Shown here piece after piece: positions 1 to 12,826 of a stretch of DNA of 64,000 nucleotides (positions within the stretch are counted from its first letter, which is position 1; each line of letters begins with the position of its first letter). The stretch is from the NCBI GenBank assembly GCA_036925085.1, contig JAUPFP010000149.1:81228-145227 (forward strand), given 5' to 3'. The stretch comes from Brachycybe producta. Lineage: Eukaryota; Arthropoda; Diplopoda; Playtdesmida; Andrognathidae. The translations under genes and the position numbers were made by a program. The notes under the pieces are model-generated. The model was not told the DNA's origin and made no database searches. It saw only the letters and a list, made by a program, of their open reading frames with translations.

Positions 1-2870
1 TGAAATTGATGTTGAAATTGAAGTTGAAATTGAAGTTGAAATTGAAATTGAAATTGAAGTTGAAATTGAAGTTGAAATTGAAGTTAAAATTGAAGTTGAA
101 ATTGATGTTAAAATTGAAGTTGAAGTTGAAATTGAAGTTGAAATCGAAGTTGAAATTGAAGTCAAAATTGAAATCAAAGTTGATATTGAAGTTAAAATTG
201 AAGTTGAAATTGATGTTGAAATTGAAGTTGAAATTGAAGTTAAAATTGAAATTGAAATTGAAGTTGAAATTGAAGTTGAAATTGAAGTTGAAATTGAAGT
301 TGAAATTGAAGTTAAAATTGAAGTTTATGTTTAAGTTAAGGTTAAGGTTAAAGTTGAAGTTGAAGTTGAATTTGAAGTTGAAATTGAATTTGAAATTGAA
401 GTTGAAATTGAAGTTGAAGTTAAAGTTGAAGTTGAAGTTAAAATTGAAGTTGAACTTGAATGTAAAGTTGAAGTTGAAGTTAAGTTTGAAATTGAAATTG
501 ACATTGAACTTGAAGTCGACATTGAAATTGAAGTTGAAATTGAAGTTGAAATTGAAGTTGAAATTGAAGTTGAAATTGAAGTTGAAGTTGAAGTTGAATT
601 TGAAGTTGAAATTGAAGTTTAAGTTTAATAGAAGTTAAAGTTGAAGTTGAAGTTGAATTTGAAGTTGAACTTGAAAGTGAAGTTAAAGTTGAAGTTGAAG
701 TTAAGTTGAAGTTGAAGTTAAGTTTGAAATTGAAGTGGAAGTTGAAATTGAAGTTGAAATTGAAGTTGAAATTGAAGTTGAAATTGAAGTTGAAATTGAA
801 GTTGAATTTGAAGTTGAAATTGAAGTTAAAATTGAAGTTGAAACTGAAGTTGAAATTGAAGTTGTAATTGAAGTTGAAATTGAAGTTGAAATTGAAGTTG
901 AAATTGAAGTTAAAATTGAAGTTTAAGTTTAAGTTAAGGTTAAGGTTAAAGTTGAAGTTGAAGTTGAATTTGAAGTTGAAATTGAAGTTGAAATTGAAGT
1001 TGAATTTGAAGTTAAAATTGAAGTTAAAATTGAAGTTTAAGTTGAAGTTGAAGTTAAAGTTGAAGTTGATGTTAAATTTGAAGTTGAACTTGAATGTAAA
1101 GTTGAAGTTGAAGTTAAGTTTGAAATTGAAATTGACATTGAACTTGAAGTCGACATTGAAATTGAAGTTGAAATTGAAGTTGAAATTGAAGTTGAAATTG
1201 AAGTTGAAATTGAAGTTGAAATTGAAGTTGAAATTGAAGTTGAAATTGAAGTTGAAGTTGAAGTTGAATTTGAAGTTGAAATTGATGTTAAAATTGAAGT
1301 TGAAGTTGAAATTGAAGTTGAAATCGAAGTTGAAATTGAAGTCAAAATTGAAATCAAAGTTGATATTGAAGTTAAAATTGAAGTTGAAATTGATGTTGAA
1401 ATTGAAGTTGAAATTGAAGTTAAAATTGAAATTGAAATTGAAGTTGAAATTGAAGTTGAAATTGAAGTTGAAATTGAAGTCGAAATTGAAATCAAAGTTG
1501 ATATTGAAGTTAAAATTGAAGTTGAAATTGAAGTTGAAATCGAAGTTGAAATTGAAGTCGAAATTGAAATCAAAGTTGATATTGAAGTTAAAATTGAAGT
1601 TGAAATTGATGTTGAAATTGAAGTTGAAATTGAAGTTGAAATTGAAATTGAAATTGAAGTTGAAATTGAAGTTGAAATTGAAGTTAAAATTGAAGTTGAA
1701 ATTGATGTTAAAATTGAAGTTGAAGTTGAAATTGAAGTTGAAATCGAAGTTGAAATTGAAGTCAAAATTGAAATCAAAGTTGATATTGAAGTTAAAATTG
1801 AAGTTGAAATTGATGTTGAAATTGAAGTTGAAATTGAAGTTAAAATTGAAATTGAAATTGAAGTTGAAATTGAAGTTGAAATTGAAGTTGAAATTGAAGT
1901 TGAAATTGAAGTTAAAATTGAAGTTTATGTTTAAGTTAAGGTTAAGGTTAAAGTTGAAGTTGAAGTTGAATTTGAAGTTGAAATTGAATTTGAAATTGAA
2001 GTTGAAATTGAAGTTGAAGTTAAAGTTGAAGTTGAAGTTAAAATTGAAGTTGAACTTGAATGTAAAGTTGAAGTTGAAGTTAAGTTTGAAATTGAAATTG
2101 ACATTGAACTTGAAGTCGACATTGAAATTGAAGTTGAAATTGAAGTTGAAATTGAAGTTGAAATTGAAGTTGAAATTGAAGTTGAAGTTGAAGTTGAATT
2201 TGAAGTTGAAATTGAAGTTTAAGTTTAATAGAAGTTAAAGTTGAAGTTGAAGTTGAATTTGAAGTTGAACTTGAAAGTGAAGTTAAAGTTGAAGTTGAAG
2301 TTAAGTTGAAGTTGAAGTTAAGTTTGAAATTGAAGTGGAAGTTGAAATTGAAGTTGAAATTGAAGTTGAAATTGAAGTTGAAATTGAAGTTGAAATTGAA
2401 GTTGAATTTGAAGTTGAAATTGAAGTTAAAATTGAAGTTGAAACTGAAGTTGAAATTGAAGTTGTAATTGAAGTTGAAATTGAAGTTGAAATTGAAGTTG
2501 AAATTGAAGTTAAAATTGAAGTTTAAGTTTAAGTTAAGGTTAAGGTTAAAGTTGAAGTTGAAGTTGAATTTGAAGTTGAAATTGAAGTTGAAATTGAAGT
2601 TGAATTTGAAGTTAAAATTGAAGTTAAAATTGAAGTTTAAGTTGAAGTTGAAGTTAAAATTGAAGTTGATGTTAAATTTGAAGTTGAACTTGAATGTAAA
2701 GTTGAAGTTGAAGTTAAGTTTGAAATTGAAATTGACATTGAACTTGAAGTCGACATTGAAATTGAAGTTGAAATTGAAGTTGAAATTGAAGTTGAAATTG
2801 AAGTTGAAATTGAAGTTGAAATTGAAGTTGAAATTGAAGTTGAAGTTGAAGTTGAATTTGAAGTTGAAAT
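1..2870 (+). repeat. 1600-bp higher-order repeat, about 1.8 copies
   Basis: Bases from 1 recur exactly 1600 bp later. GTCGAC at 515 and 1149 reappears at 2115 and 2749, the GAAGTGGAAG cassette at about 733 reappears at 2333, and the sequence at 1601 repeats that at 1. The second copy diverges from about 2880, where it runs into the GTTTAATTGAAG cassette instead of GATGTTAAAATTG. It is a recent segmental tandem duplication inside the satellite. Confidence 0.8.
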
Positions 2871-5800
2871 TGAAGTTTAAGTTTAATTGAAGTTAAAGTT
2901 GAAGTTGAAGTTCAATTTGAAGTTGAACTTGAAAGTGAAGTTAAAGTTGAAGTTGAAGTTAAGTTGAAGTTGAAGTTAAGTTTGAAATTGAAGTGGAAGT
3001 TGAAATTGAAGTTGAAATTGAAGTTGAAATTGAAGTTGAAATTGAAGTTAAAATTGAAGTTAAAATTGAAGTTGAAATTGAAGTTAAAATTGAAGTTGAA
3101 ATTGAAGTTGAAATTGAAGTTGAAATTGAAGTTGAAATTGAAGTTAAAATTGAAGTTGAAGTTGACATTGAAATTGAAGTTGACACTGAAGTTGAAATTG
3201 AAGTTGAAATTGAAGTTGAAATTGAAGTTGAAATTGAAGTTGAAATTGAAGTTGAAATTGAAGTTGAAATTGAAGTTGAAATTGAAGTTGAAACTGAAGT
3301 TGAAATTGAAGTTGAAATTGAAGTTGAAATTGAAGTTGAAATTGAAGTTGAAATTGAAGTTGAAATTGAAGTTGAAATTGAAGTTGAAATTGAAGTTGAA
3401 ATTGAAGTTAAAATTGAAGTTGAAACTGAAGTTGAAATTGAAGTAGTAATTGAAGTTGAAATTGAAGTTAAAATTGAAGTTGAAATTGATGTTTAAATTG
3501 AAGTTGAAGTTGAAATTGAAGTTGAAATTGAAGTTGAAAAAGTTGAAATCGAAGTTGAAATTGAAGTCGAAATTGAAATCAAAGTTGATATTGAAGTTAA
3601 AATTGAAGTTGAAATTGAAGTTGAAATCGAAGTTGAAATTTGAAGTCGAAATTGAAATCAAAGTTGATATTGAAGTTAAAATTGAAGTTGAAATTGATGT
3701 TGAAATTGAAGTTGAAATTGAAGTTGAAATTGAAATTGAAATTGAAGTTGAAATTGAAGTTGAAATTGAAGTTAAAATTGAAGTTGAAATTGATGTTAAA
3801 ATTGAAGTTGAAGTTGAAACTTGAAGTTGAAATCGAAGTTGAAATTGAAGTCAAAATTGAAAATCAAAGTTGATATTGAAGTTAAAATTGAAGTTGAAAT
3901 TGATGTTGAAATTGAAGTTGAAATTGAAGTTAAAATTGAAATTGAAATTGAAGTTGAAATTGAAGTTGAAATTGAAGTTGAAATTGAAGTTGAAATTGAA
4001 GTTAAAATTGAAGTTGAAATTGAAGTTGAAGTTAAAGTTGAAGTTGAAGTTAAAATTGAAGTTGAACTTGAATGTAAAGTTGAAGTTGAAGTTAAGTTTG
4101 AAATTGAAATTGACATTGAACTTGAAGTCGACATTGAAATTGAAGTTGAAATTGAAGTTGAAATTGAAGTTGAAATTGAAGTTGAAGTTGAAGTTGAATT
4201 TGAAGTTGAAATTGAAGTTTAAGTTTAATAGAAGTTAAAGTTGAAGTTGAAGTTGAATTTGAAGTTGAACTTGAAAGTGAAGTTAAAGTTGAAGTTGAAG
4301 TTAAGTTGAAGTTGAAGTTAAGTTTGAAATTGAAGTGGAAGTTGAAATTGAAGTTGAAATTGAAGTTGAAATTGAAGTTGAAATTGAAGTTGAAATTGAA
4401 GTTGAATTTGAAGTTGAAATTGAAGTTAAAATTGAAGTTGAAACTGAAGTTGAAATTGAAGTTGTAATTGAAGTTGAAATTGAAGTTAAAATTGAAGTTG
4501 AAATTGAAGTTAAAATTGAAGTTTAAGTTTAAGTTAAGGTTAAGGTTAAAGTTGAAGTTGAAGTTGAATTTGAAGTTGAAATTGAAGTTGAAATTGAAGT
4601 TGAATTTGAAGTTAAAATTGAAGTTAAAATTGAAGTTTAAGTTGAAGTTGAAGTTAAAGTTGAAGTTGATGTTAAATTTGAAGTTGAACTTGAATGTAAA
4701 GTTGAAGTTGAAGTTAAGTTTGAAATTGAAATTGACATTGAACTTGAAGTCGACATTGAAATTGAAGTTGAAATTGAAGTTGAAATTGAAGTTGAAATTG
4801 AAGTTGAAATTGAAGTTGAAATTGAAGTTGAAATTGAAGTTGAAATTGAAGTTGAAGTTGAAGTTGAATTTGAAGTTGAAATTGAAGTTTAAGTTTAATT
4901 GAAGTTAAAGTTGAAGTTGAAGTTCAATTTGAAGTTGAACTTGAAAGTGAAGTTAAAGTTGAAGTTGAAGTTAAGTTGAAGTTGAAGTTAAGTTTGAAAT
5001 TGAAGTGGAAGTTGAAATTGAAGTTGAAATTGAAGTTGAAATTGAAGTTGAAATTGAAGTTAAAATTGAAGTTAAAATTGAAGTTGAAATTGAAGTTAAA
5101 ATTGAAGTTGAAGTTGACATTGAAATTGAAGTTGACACTGAAGTTGAAATTGAAGTTGAAATTGAAGTTGAAATTGAAGTTGAAATTGAAGTTGAAATTG
5201 AAGTTGAAATTGAAGTTGAAATTGAAGTTGAAATTGAAGTTGAAATTGAAGTTGTAATTGAAGTTGAAATTGATGTTGAAATTGAAGTTGAAAATTGAAG
5301 TTAAAATTGAAGTTTAAGTTGAAGTTGAAGTTAAAGTTGAAGTTAAGTTAAATTTGAAGTTGAACTTGAAGGTTAAGTTGAAGTTAAAGTTAAGTTTGAA
5401 ATTGAAGTTGACATTGAAATTGAAGTTGACATTGAAATTGAAGTTGAAATTGAAGTTGAAATTGAAGTTGAAATTGAAGTTGAAACTGAAGTTGAAATTG
5501 AAGTTGAAATTGAAGTTGAAATTGAAGTTGAAATTGAAGTTGAAACTGAAGTTGAAGTTGAAGTTGAAATTGAAGTTGAAATTGAAGTTGAAATTGAAGT
5601 TGAAATTGAAGTTGAAATTGAAGTTGAAATTGAAGTTGAAATTGAAGTTGAAATTGAAGTTGAAATTGAAGTTGAAATTGAAGTTGAAATTGAAGTTGAA
5701 ATTGAAGTTGAAATTGAAGTTGAAATTGAAGTTAAAATTGAAGTTGAAACTGAAGTTGAAATTGAAGTTGTAATTGAAGTTGAAATTGAAGTTAAAATTG

Positions 5801-8039
5801 AAGTTGAAATTGATGTTAAAATTGAAGTTGAAGTTGAAATTGAAGTTGAAATTGAAGTCGAAATTGAAATCAAAGTTGATATTGAAGTTAAAATTGAAGT
5901 TGAAATTGATGTTGAAATTGAAGTTGAAATTGAAGTTGAAATTGAAGTTGAAATTGAAGTTGAAATTGAAGTTGAAATTGAAGTTGAAATTGAAGTTGAA
6001 ATTGAAGTTAAAATTGAAGTTTAAGTTTAAGTTAAGGTTAAGGTTAAAGTTGAAGTTGAAGTTGAATTTGAAGTTGAAATTGAAGTTGAAATTGAAGTTG
6101 AATTTGAAGTTAAAATTGAAGTTAAAATTGAAGTTAAGTTTGAAATTGAAGTGGAAGTTGAAATTGAAGTTGAAATTGAAGTTGAAATTGAAGTTGAAAT
6201 TGAAGTTGAAATTGAAGTTGAAATTGAAGTTGAAATTGAAGTTGAAATTGAAGTTGAAATTGAAGTTGAATTTGAAGTTGAAATTGAAGTTAAAATTGAA
6301 GTTGAAACTGAAGTTGAAATTGAAGTTGTAATTGAAGTTGAAATAGAAGTTGAAATTGAAGTTGAAATTGAAGTTAAAATTGAAGTTTAAGTTGAAGTTG
6401 AAGTTAAAGTTGAAGTTGATGTTAAATTTGAAGTTGAACTTGAATGTAAAGTTGAAGTTGAAGTTACGTTTGAAATTGAAATTGACATTGAACTTGAAGT
6501 CGACATTGAAATTGAAGTTGAAATTGAAGTTGAAATTGAAGTTGAAATTGAAGTTGAAATTGAAGTTGAAATTGAAGTTGAAATTGAAGTTGAAATTGAA
6601 GTTGAAGTTGAAGTTGAATTTGAAGTTGAAATTGAAGTTTAAGTTTAATTGAAGTTAAAGTTGAAGTTGAAGTTCAATTTGAAGTTGAACTTGAAAGTGA
6701 AGTTAAAGTTGAAGTTGAAGTTAAGTTGAAGTTGAAGTTAAGTTTGAAATTGAAGTGGAAGTTGAAATTGAAGTTGAAATTGAAGTTGAAATTGAAGTTG
6801 AAATTGAAGTTGAAATTGAAGTTGAAATTGAAGTTGAAATTGAAGTTGAAATTGAAGTTGAAATTGAAGTTGAAATTGAAGTTAAAATTGAAGTTGAAAC
6901 TGAAGTTGAAATTGAAATTGTAATTGAAGTTGAAATTGAAGTTAAAATTGAAGTTGAAATTGATGTTAAAATGGAAGTTGAAGTTGAAATTGAAGTTGAA
7001 ATTGAAGTTGAAATTGAAGTTGAAATCGAAGTTGAAATTGAAGTCGAAATTGAAATCAAAGTTGATATTGAAGTTAAAATTGAAGTTGAAATTGATGTTG
7101 AAATTGAAGTTGAAATTGAAGTTGAAATTGAAGTTGAAATTGAAGTTGAATTTGAAGTTGAAATTGAAGTTTAAGTTTAATTGAAGTTAAAGTTGAAGTT
7201 GAAGTTGAATTTGAAGTTGAACTTGAAAGTGAAGTTAAAGTTGAAGTTGAAGTTAAGTTGAAGTTGAAGTTAAGTTTGAAATTGAAGTGGAAGTTGAAAT
7301 TGAAGTTGAAATTGAAGTTGAAATTGAAGTTGAAATTGAAGTTGAAATTGAAGTTGAAATTGAAGTTGAATTTGAAGTTGAAATTGAAGTTAAATGAAGT
7401 TGAAACTGAAGTTGAAATTGAAGTTGTAATTGAAGTTGAAATTGAAGTTGAAATTGAAGTTGAAATTGAAGTTGAAATTGAAGTTGAAATTGAAGTTGAA
7501 ATTGAAGTTGAATTTGAAGTTAAAATTGAAGTTAAAATTGAAGTTTAAGTTGAAGTTGAAGTTAAAGTTGAAGTTGATGTTAAATTTGAAGTTGAACTTG
7601 AATGTAAAGTTGAAGTTGAAGTTAAGTTTGAAATTGAAATTGACATTGAACTTGAAGTCGACATTGAAATTGAGAGTTGAAATTGAAGTTGAAATTGAAG
7701 TTGAAATTGAAGTTGAAATTGAAGTTGAAATTGAAGTTGAAGTTGAAGTTGAATTTGAAGTTGAAATTGAAGTTTAAGTTTAATTGAAGTTAAAGTTGAA
7801 GTTGAAGTTCAATTTGAAATTGAACTTGAAAGTGAAGTTAAAGTTGAAGTTGAAGTTAAGTTGAAGTTGAAGTTAAGTTTGAAATTGAAGTGGAAGTTGA
7901 AATTAAAGTTGAAATTGAAGTTGAAATTGAAGTTGAAATTGAAGTTGAAATTGAAGTTGAAATTGAAGTTGAAATTGAAGTTGAAATTGAAGTTGAAATT
8001 GAAGTTGAAATTGAAGTTGAAATTGAAGTTGAAATTGAA

Positions 8040-11000
8040 GTTAAAATTGAAGTTGAAACTGAAGTTGAAATTGAAGTTGTAATTGAAGTTGAAATTGAAG
8101 TTAAAATTGAAGTTGAAATTGATGTTAAAATTGTAGTTGAAGTTGAAGTTGAAATTGAAGTTGAAATTGAAGTTGATATTGAAGTTGAAATCGAAGTTGA
8201 AATTGAAGTCGAAATTGAAATCAAAGTTGATATTGAAGTTAAAATTGAAGTTGAAATTGATGTTGAAATTGAAGCTGAAATTGAAGTTAAAATTGAAGTT
8301 TAAGTTTAAGTTAAGGTTAAGGTTAAAGTTGAAGTTGAAGTTGAATTTGAAGTTGAAATTGAAGTTGAAATTGAAGTTGAATTTGAAGTTAAAATTGAAG
8401 TTAAAATTGAAGTTTAAGTTGAAGTTGAAGTTAAAATTGAAGTTGAAGTTAAATTTGAAGTTGAACTTGAACGTAAAGTTGAAGTTGAAGTTAAGTTTGA
8501 AATTGAAATTGACATTGAACTTGAAGTCGACATTGAAATTGAAGTTGAAATTGAAGTTGAAATTGAAGTTGAAATTGAAGTTGAAATTGAAGTTGAAATT
8601 GAAGTTGAAATTGAAGTTGAAATTGAAGTTGAAATTGAAGTTGAAATTGAAGTTGAAATTGAAGTTGAAATTGAAGTTGAAATTGAAGTTAAAATTGAAG
8701 TTGAAACTGAAGTTGAAATTGAAGTTGAAATTGAAGTTGAAATTGAAGTTGAAATTTAAGTTGAAATTGAAGTTGAAATTGAAGTTGAAAATGAAGTTGA
8801 AATTGAAGTTGAAATTGAAGTTGAAATTGAAGTTGAAATTGAAGTTGAAATTGAAGTTGAAATTGAAGTTGAAATTGATGTTGAAATTGAAGTTGAATTT
8901 GAAGTTGAAATTGAAGTTAAAATTGAAGTTGAAACTGAAGTTGAAATTGAAGTTAAAATTGAATTTTAAGTTGAAGTTGAAGTTAAAGTTGAAGTTGAAG
9001 TTAAATTTGAAGTTGAACTTGAATGTAAAGTTGAAGTTGAAGTTAAGTTTGAAATTGAAGTTGAAATTGAAGTTGAAATTGAAGTTGAAATTGAAGTTGA
9101 AGTTGAAGTTGAAATTGAAGTTGAAATTGAAGTTGAAATTGAAGTTAAAATTGAAGTTTAAGTTTAAGTTAAGGTAAGGTTAAAGTTGAAGTTGAAGTTG
9201 AATTTGAAGTTGAAATTGAAGTTGAAATTGAAGTTGAATTTGAAGTTAAAATTGAAGTTAAAATTGAATTTTAAGTTGAAGTTGAAGTTAAAGTTGAAGT
9301 TGAAGTTAAATTTGAAGTTGAACTTGAATGTAAAGTTGAAGTTGAAGTTAAGTTTGAAATTGAAGTTGAAATTGAAGTTGAAATTGAAGTTGAAATTGAA
9401 GTTGAAATTGAAGTTGAAATTGAAGTTGAAATTGAAGTTGAAGTTGAAATTGAAGTTGAAATTGAAGTTGAAATTGAAGTTGAAATTGAAGTTGAAATTG
9501 AAGTTGAAATTGAAGTTGAAATTGAAGTTGAAATTGAAGTTGAAATTGAAGTTAAAATTGAAGTTGAAACTGAAGTTGAAATTGAAGTTGTAATTGAAGT
9601 TGAAATTGAAGTTAAAATTGAAGTTGAAATTGATGTTAAAATTGTAGTTGAAGTTGAAGTTGAAATTGAAGTTGAAATTGAAGTTGATATTGAAGTTGAA
9701 ATCGAAGTTGAAATTGAAGTCGAAATTGAAATCAAAGTTGATATTGAAGTTAAAAATTGAAGTTGAAATTGATGTTGAAATTGAAGCTGAAATTGAAGTT
9801 AAAATTGAAGTTTAAGTTTAAGTTAAGGTTAAGGTTAAAGTTGAAGTTGAAGTTGAATTTGAAGTTGAAATTGAAGTTGAAATTGAAGTTGAATTTGAAG
9901 TTAAAATTGAAGTTAAAATTGAAGTTTAAGTTGAAGTTGAAGTTAAAATTGAAGTTGAAGTTAAATTTGAAGTTGAACTTGAACGTAAAGTTGAAGTTGA
10001 AGTTAAGTTTGAAATTGAAATTGACATTGAACTTGAAGTCGACATTGAAATTGAAGTTGAAATTGAAGTTGAAATTGAAGTTGAAATTGAAGTTGAAATT
10101 GAAGTTGAAATTGAAGTTGAAATTGAAGTTGAAATTGAAGTTGAAATTGAAGTTGAAATTGAAGTTGAAATTGAAGTTGAAATTGAAGTTGAAATTGAAG
10201 TTAAAATTGAAGTTGAAACTGAAGTTGAAATTGAAGTTGAAATTGAAGTTGAAATTGAAGTTGAAATTGAAGTTGAAATTGAAGTTGAAATTGAAGTTGA
10301 AAATGAAGTTGAAATTGAAGTTGAAATTGAAGTTGAAATTGAAGTTGAAATTGAAGTTGAAATTGAAGTTGAAATTGAAGTTGAAATTGATGTTGAAATT
10401 GAAGTTGAATTTGAAGTTGAAATTGAAGTTAAAATTGAAGTTGAAACTGAAGTTGAAATTGAAGTTAAAATTGAATTTTAAGTTGAAGTTGAAGTTAAAG
10501 TTGAAGTTGAAGTTAAATTTGAAGTTGAACTTGAATGTAAAGTTGAAGTTGAAGTTAAGTTTGAAATTGAAGTTGAAATTGAAGTTGAAATTGAAGTTGA
10601 AATTGAAGTTGAAGTTGAAGTTGAAATTGAAGTTGAAATTGAAGTTGAAATTGAAGTTAAAATTGAAGTTTAAGTTTAAGTTAAGGTTAAGGTTAAAGTT
10701 GAAGTTGAAGTTGAATTTGAAGTTGAAATTGAAGTTGAAATTGAAGTTGAATTTGAAGTTAAAATTGAAGTTAAAATTGAATTTTAAGTTGAAGTTGAAG
10801 TTAAAGTTGAAGTTGAAGTTAAATTTGAAGTTGAACTTGAATGTAAAGTTGAAGTTGAAGTTAAGTTTGAAATTGAAGTTGAAATTGAAGTTGAAATTGA
10901 AGTTGAAATTGAAGTTGAAATTGAAGTTGAAATTGAAGTTGAAATTGAAGTTGAAGTTGAAGTTGAATTTGAAGTTGAAATTGAAGTTTAAGTTTAATTG
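8040..11000 (+). repeat. 1512-bp duplicated satellite segment (GAAGCTGAA subfamily)
   Basis: The rare variants GAAGCTGAA (about 8271 and 9783) and GAACTTGAACGTAAAG (about 8463 and 9975) recur 1512 bp apart in the same order. The GAAGCTG variant also marks copies near 32112, 33722, 43410 and 47992, so it defines a subfamily spread over the left and middle arrays. Boundaries are approximate. Confidence 0.65.
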
Positions 11001-12826
11001 AAGTTAAAGTTGAAGTTGAAGTTCAATTTGAAGTTGAACTTGAAAGTGAAGTTAAAGTTGAAGTTGAAGTTAAGTTGAAGTTGAAGTTAAGTTTGAAATT
11101 GAAGTGGAAGTTGAAATTGAAGTTGAAATTGAAGTTGAAATTGAAGTTGAAATTGAAGTTGAAATTGAAGTTGAAATTGAAGTTGAAATTGAAGTTGAAA
11201 TTGAAGTTAAAATTGAAGTTGAAACTGAAGTTGAAATTGAAGTTGTAATTGAAGTTGAAATTGAAGTTAAAATTGAAGTTGAAATTGATGTTAAAATTGA
11301 AGTTGAAGTTGAAATTGAAGTTGAAATTGAAGTTGAAATTGAAGTTGAAATCGAAGTTGAAATTGAAGTCGAAATTGAAATCAAAGTTGATATTGAAGTT
11401 AAAATTGAAGTTGAAATTGATGTTGAAATTGAAGTTGAAATTGAAGTTGAAATTGAAGTTGAAATTGAAGTTGAAATTGAAGTTGAAATTGAAGTTGAAA
11501 TTGAAGTTGAAATTGAAGTTGAAATTGAAGTTAAAATTGAAGTTTAAGTTTAAGTTAAGGTTAAGGTTAAAGTTGAAGTTGAAGTTGAATTTGAAGTTGA
11601 AATTGAAGTTGAAATTGAAGTTGAATTTGAAGTTAAAATTGAAGTTAAAATTGAAGTTTAAGTTGAAGTTGAAGTTAAAGTTGAAGTTGAAGTTAAATTT
11701 GAAGTTGAACTTGAATGTAAAGTTGAAGTTGAAGTTAAGTTTGAAATTGAAATTGACATTGAACTTGAAGTCGACATTGAAATTGAAGTTGAAATTGAAG
11801 TTGAAATTAAAGTTGAAATTGAAGTTGAAATTGAAGTTGAAATCGAAGTTGAAATTGAAGTCGAAATTGAAATCAAAGTTGATATTGAAGTTAAAATTGA
11901 AGTTGAAATTGATGTTGAAATTGAAGTTGAAATTGAAGTTGAAATTGAAGTTGAAATTGAAGTTGAAATTGAAGTTGAAATTGAAGTTGAAATTGAAGTT
12001 GAAATTGAAGTTGAAATTGAAGTTAAAATTGAAGTTTAAGTTTAAGTTAAGGTTAAGGTTAAAGTTGAAGTTGAAGTTGAATTTGAAGTTGAAATTGAAG
12101 TTGAAATTGAAGTTGAATTTGAAGTTAAAATTGAAGTTAAAATTGAAGTTTAAGTTGAAGTTGAAGTTAAAGTTGAAGTTGAAGTTAAAGTTGAAGTTGA
12201 AGTTAAATTTGAAGTTGAACTTGAATGTAAAGTTGAAGTTGAAGTTAAGTTTGAAATTGAAATTGACATTGAACTTGAAGTCGACATTGAAATTGAAGTT
12301 GAAATTGAAGTTGAAATTGAAGTTGAAATTGAAGTTGAAATTGAAGTTGAAATTGAAGTTGAAATTGAAGTTGAAATTGAAGTTGAAATTGAAGTTGAAA
12401 TTGAAGTTGAAATTGAAGTTAAAATTGAAGTTTAAGTTTAAGTTAAGGTTAAGGTTAAAGTTGAAGTTGAAGTTGAATTTGAAGTTGAAATTGAAGTTGA
12501 AATTGAAGTTAAAATTGAAGTTTAAGTTGAAGTTGAAGTTAAAGTTGAAGTTGAAGTTAAAGTTGAAGTTGAAGTTAAATTTGAAGTTGAACTTGAATGT
12601 AAAGTTGAAGTTGAAGTTAAGTTTGAAATTGAAATTGACATTGAACTTGAAGTCGACATTGAAATTGAAGTTGAAATTGAAGTTGAAATTGAAGTTGAAA
12701 TTGAAGTTGAAATTGACGTTGAAATTGAAGTTGAAATTGAAGTTGAAATTGAAGTTGAAGTTGAAGTTGAATTTGAAGTTGAAATTGAAGTTTAAGTTTA
12801 ATTGAAGTTAAAGTTGAAGTTGAAGT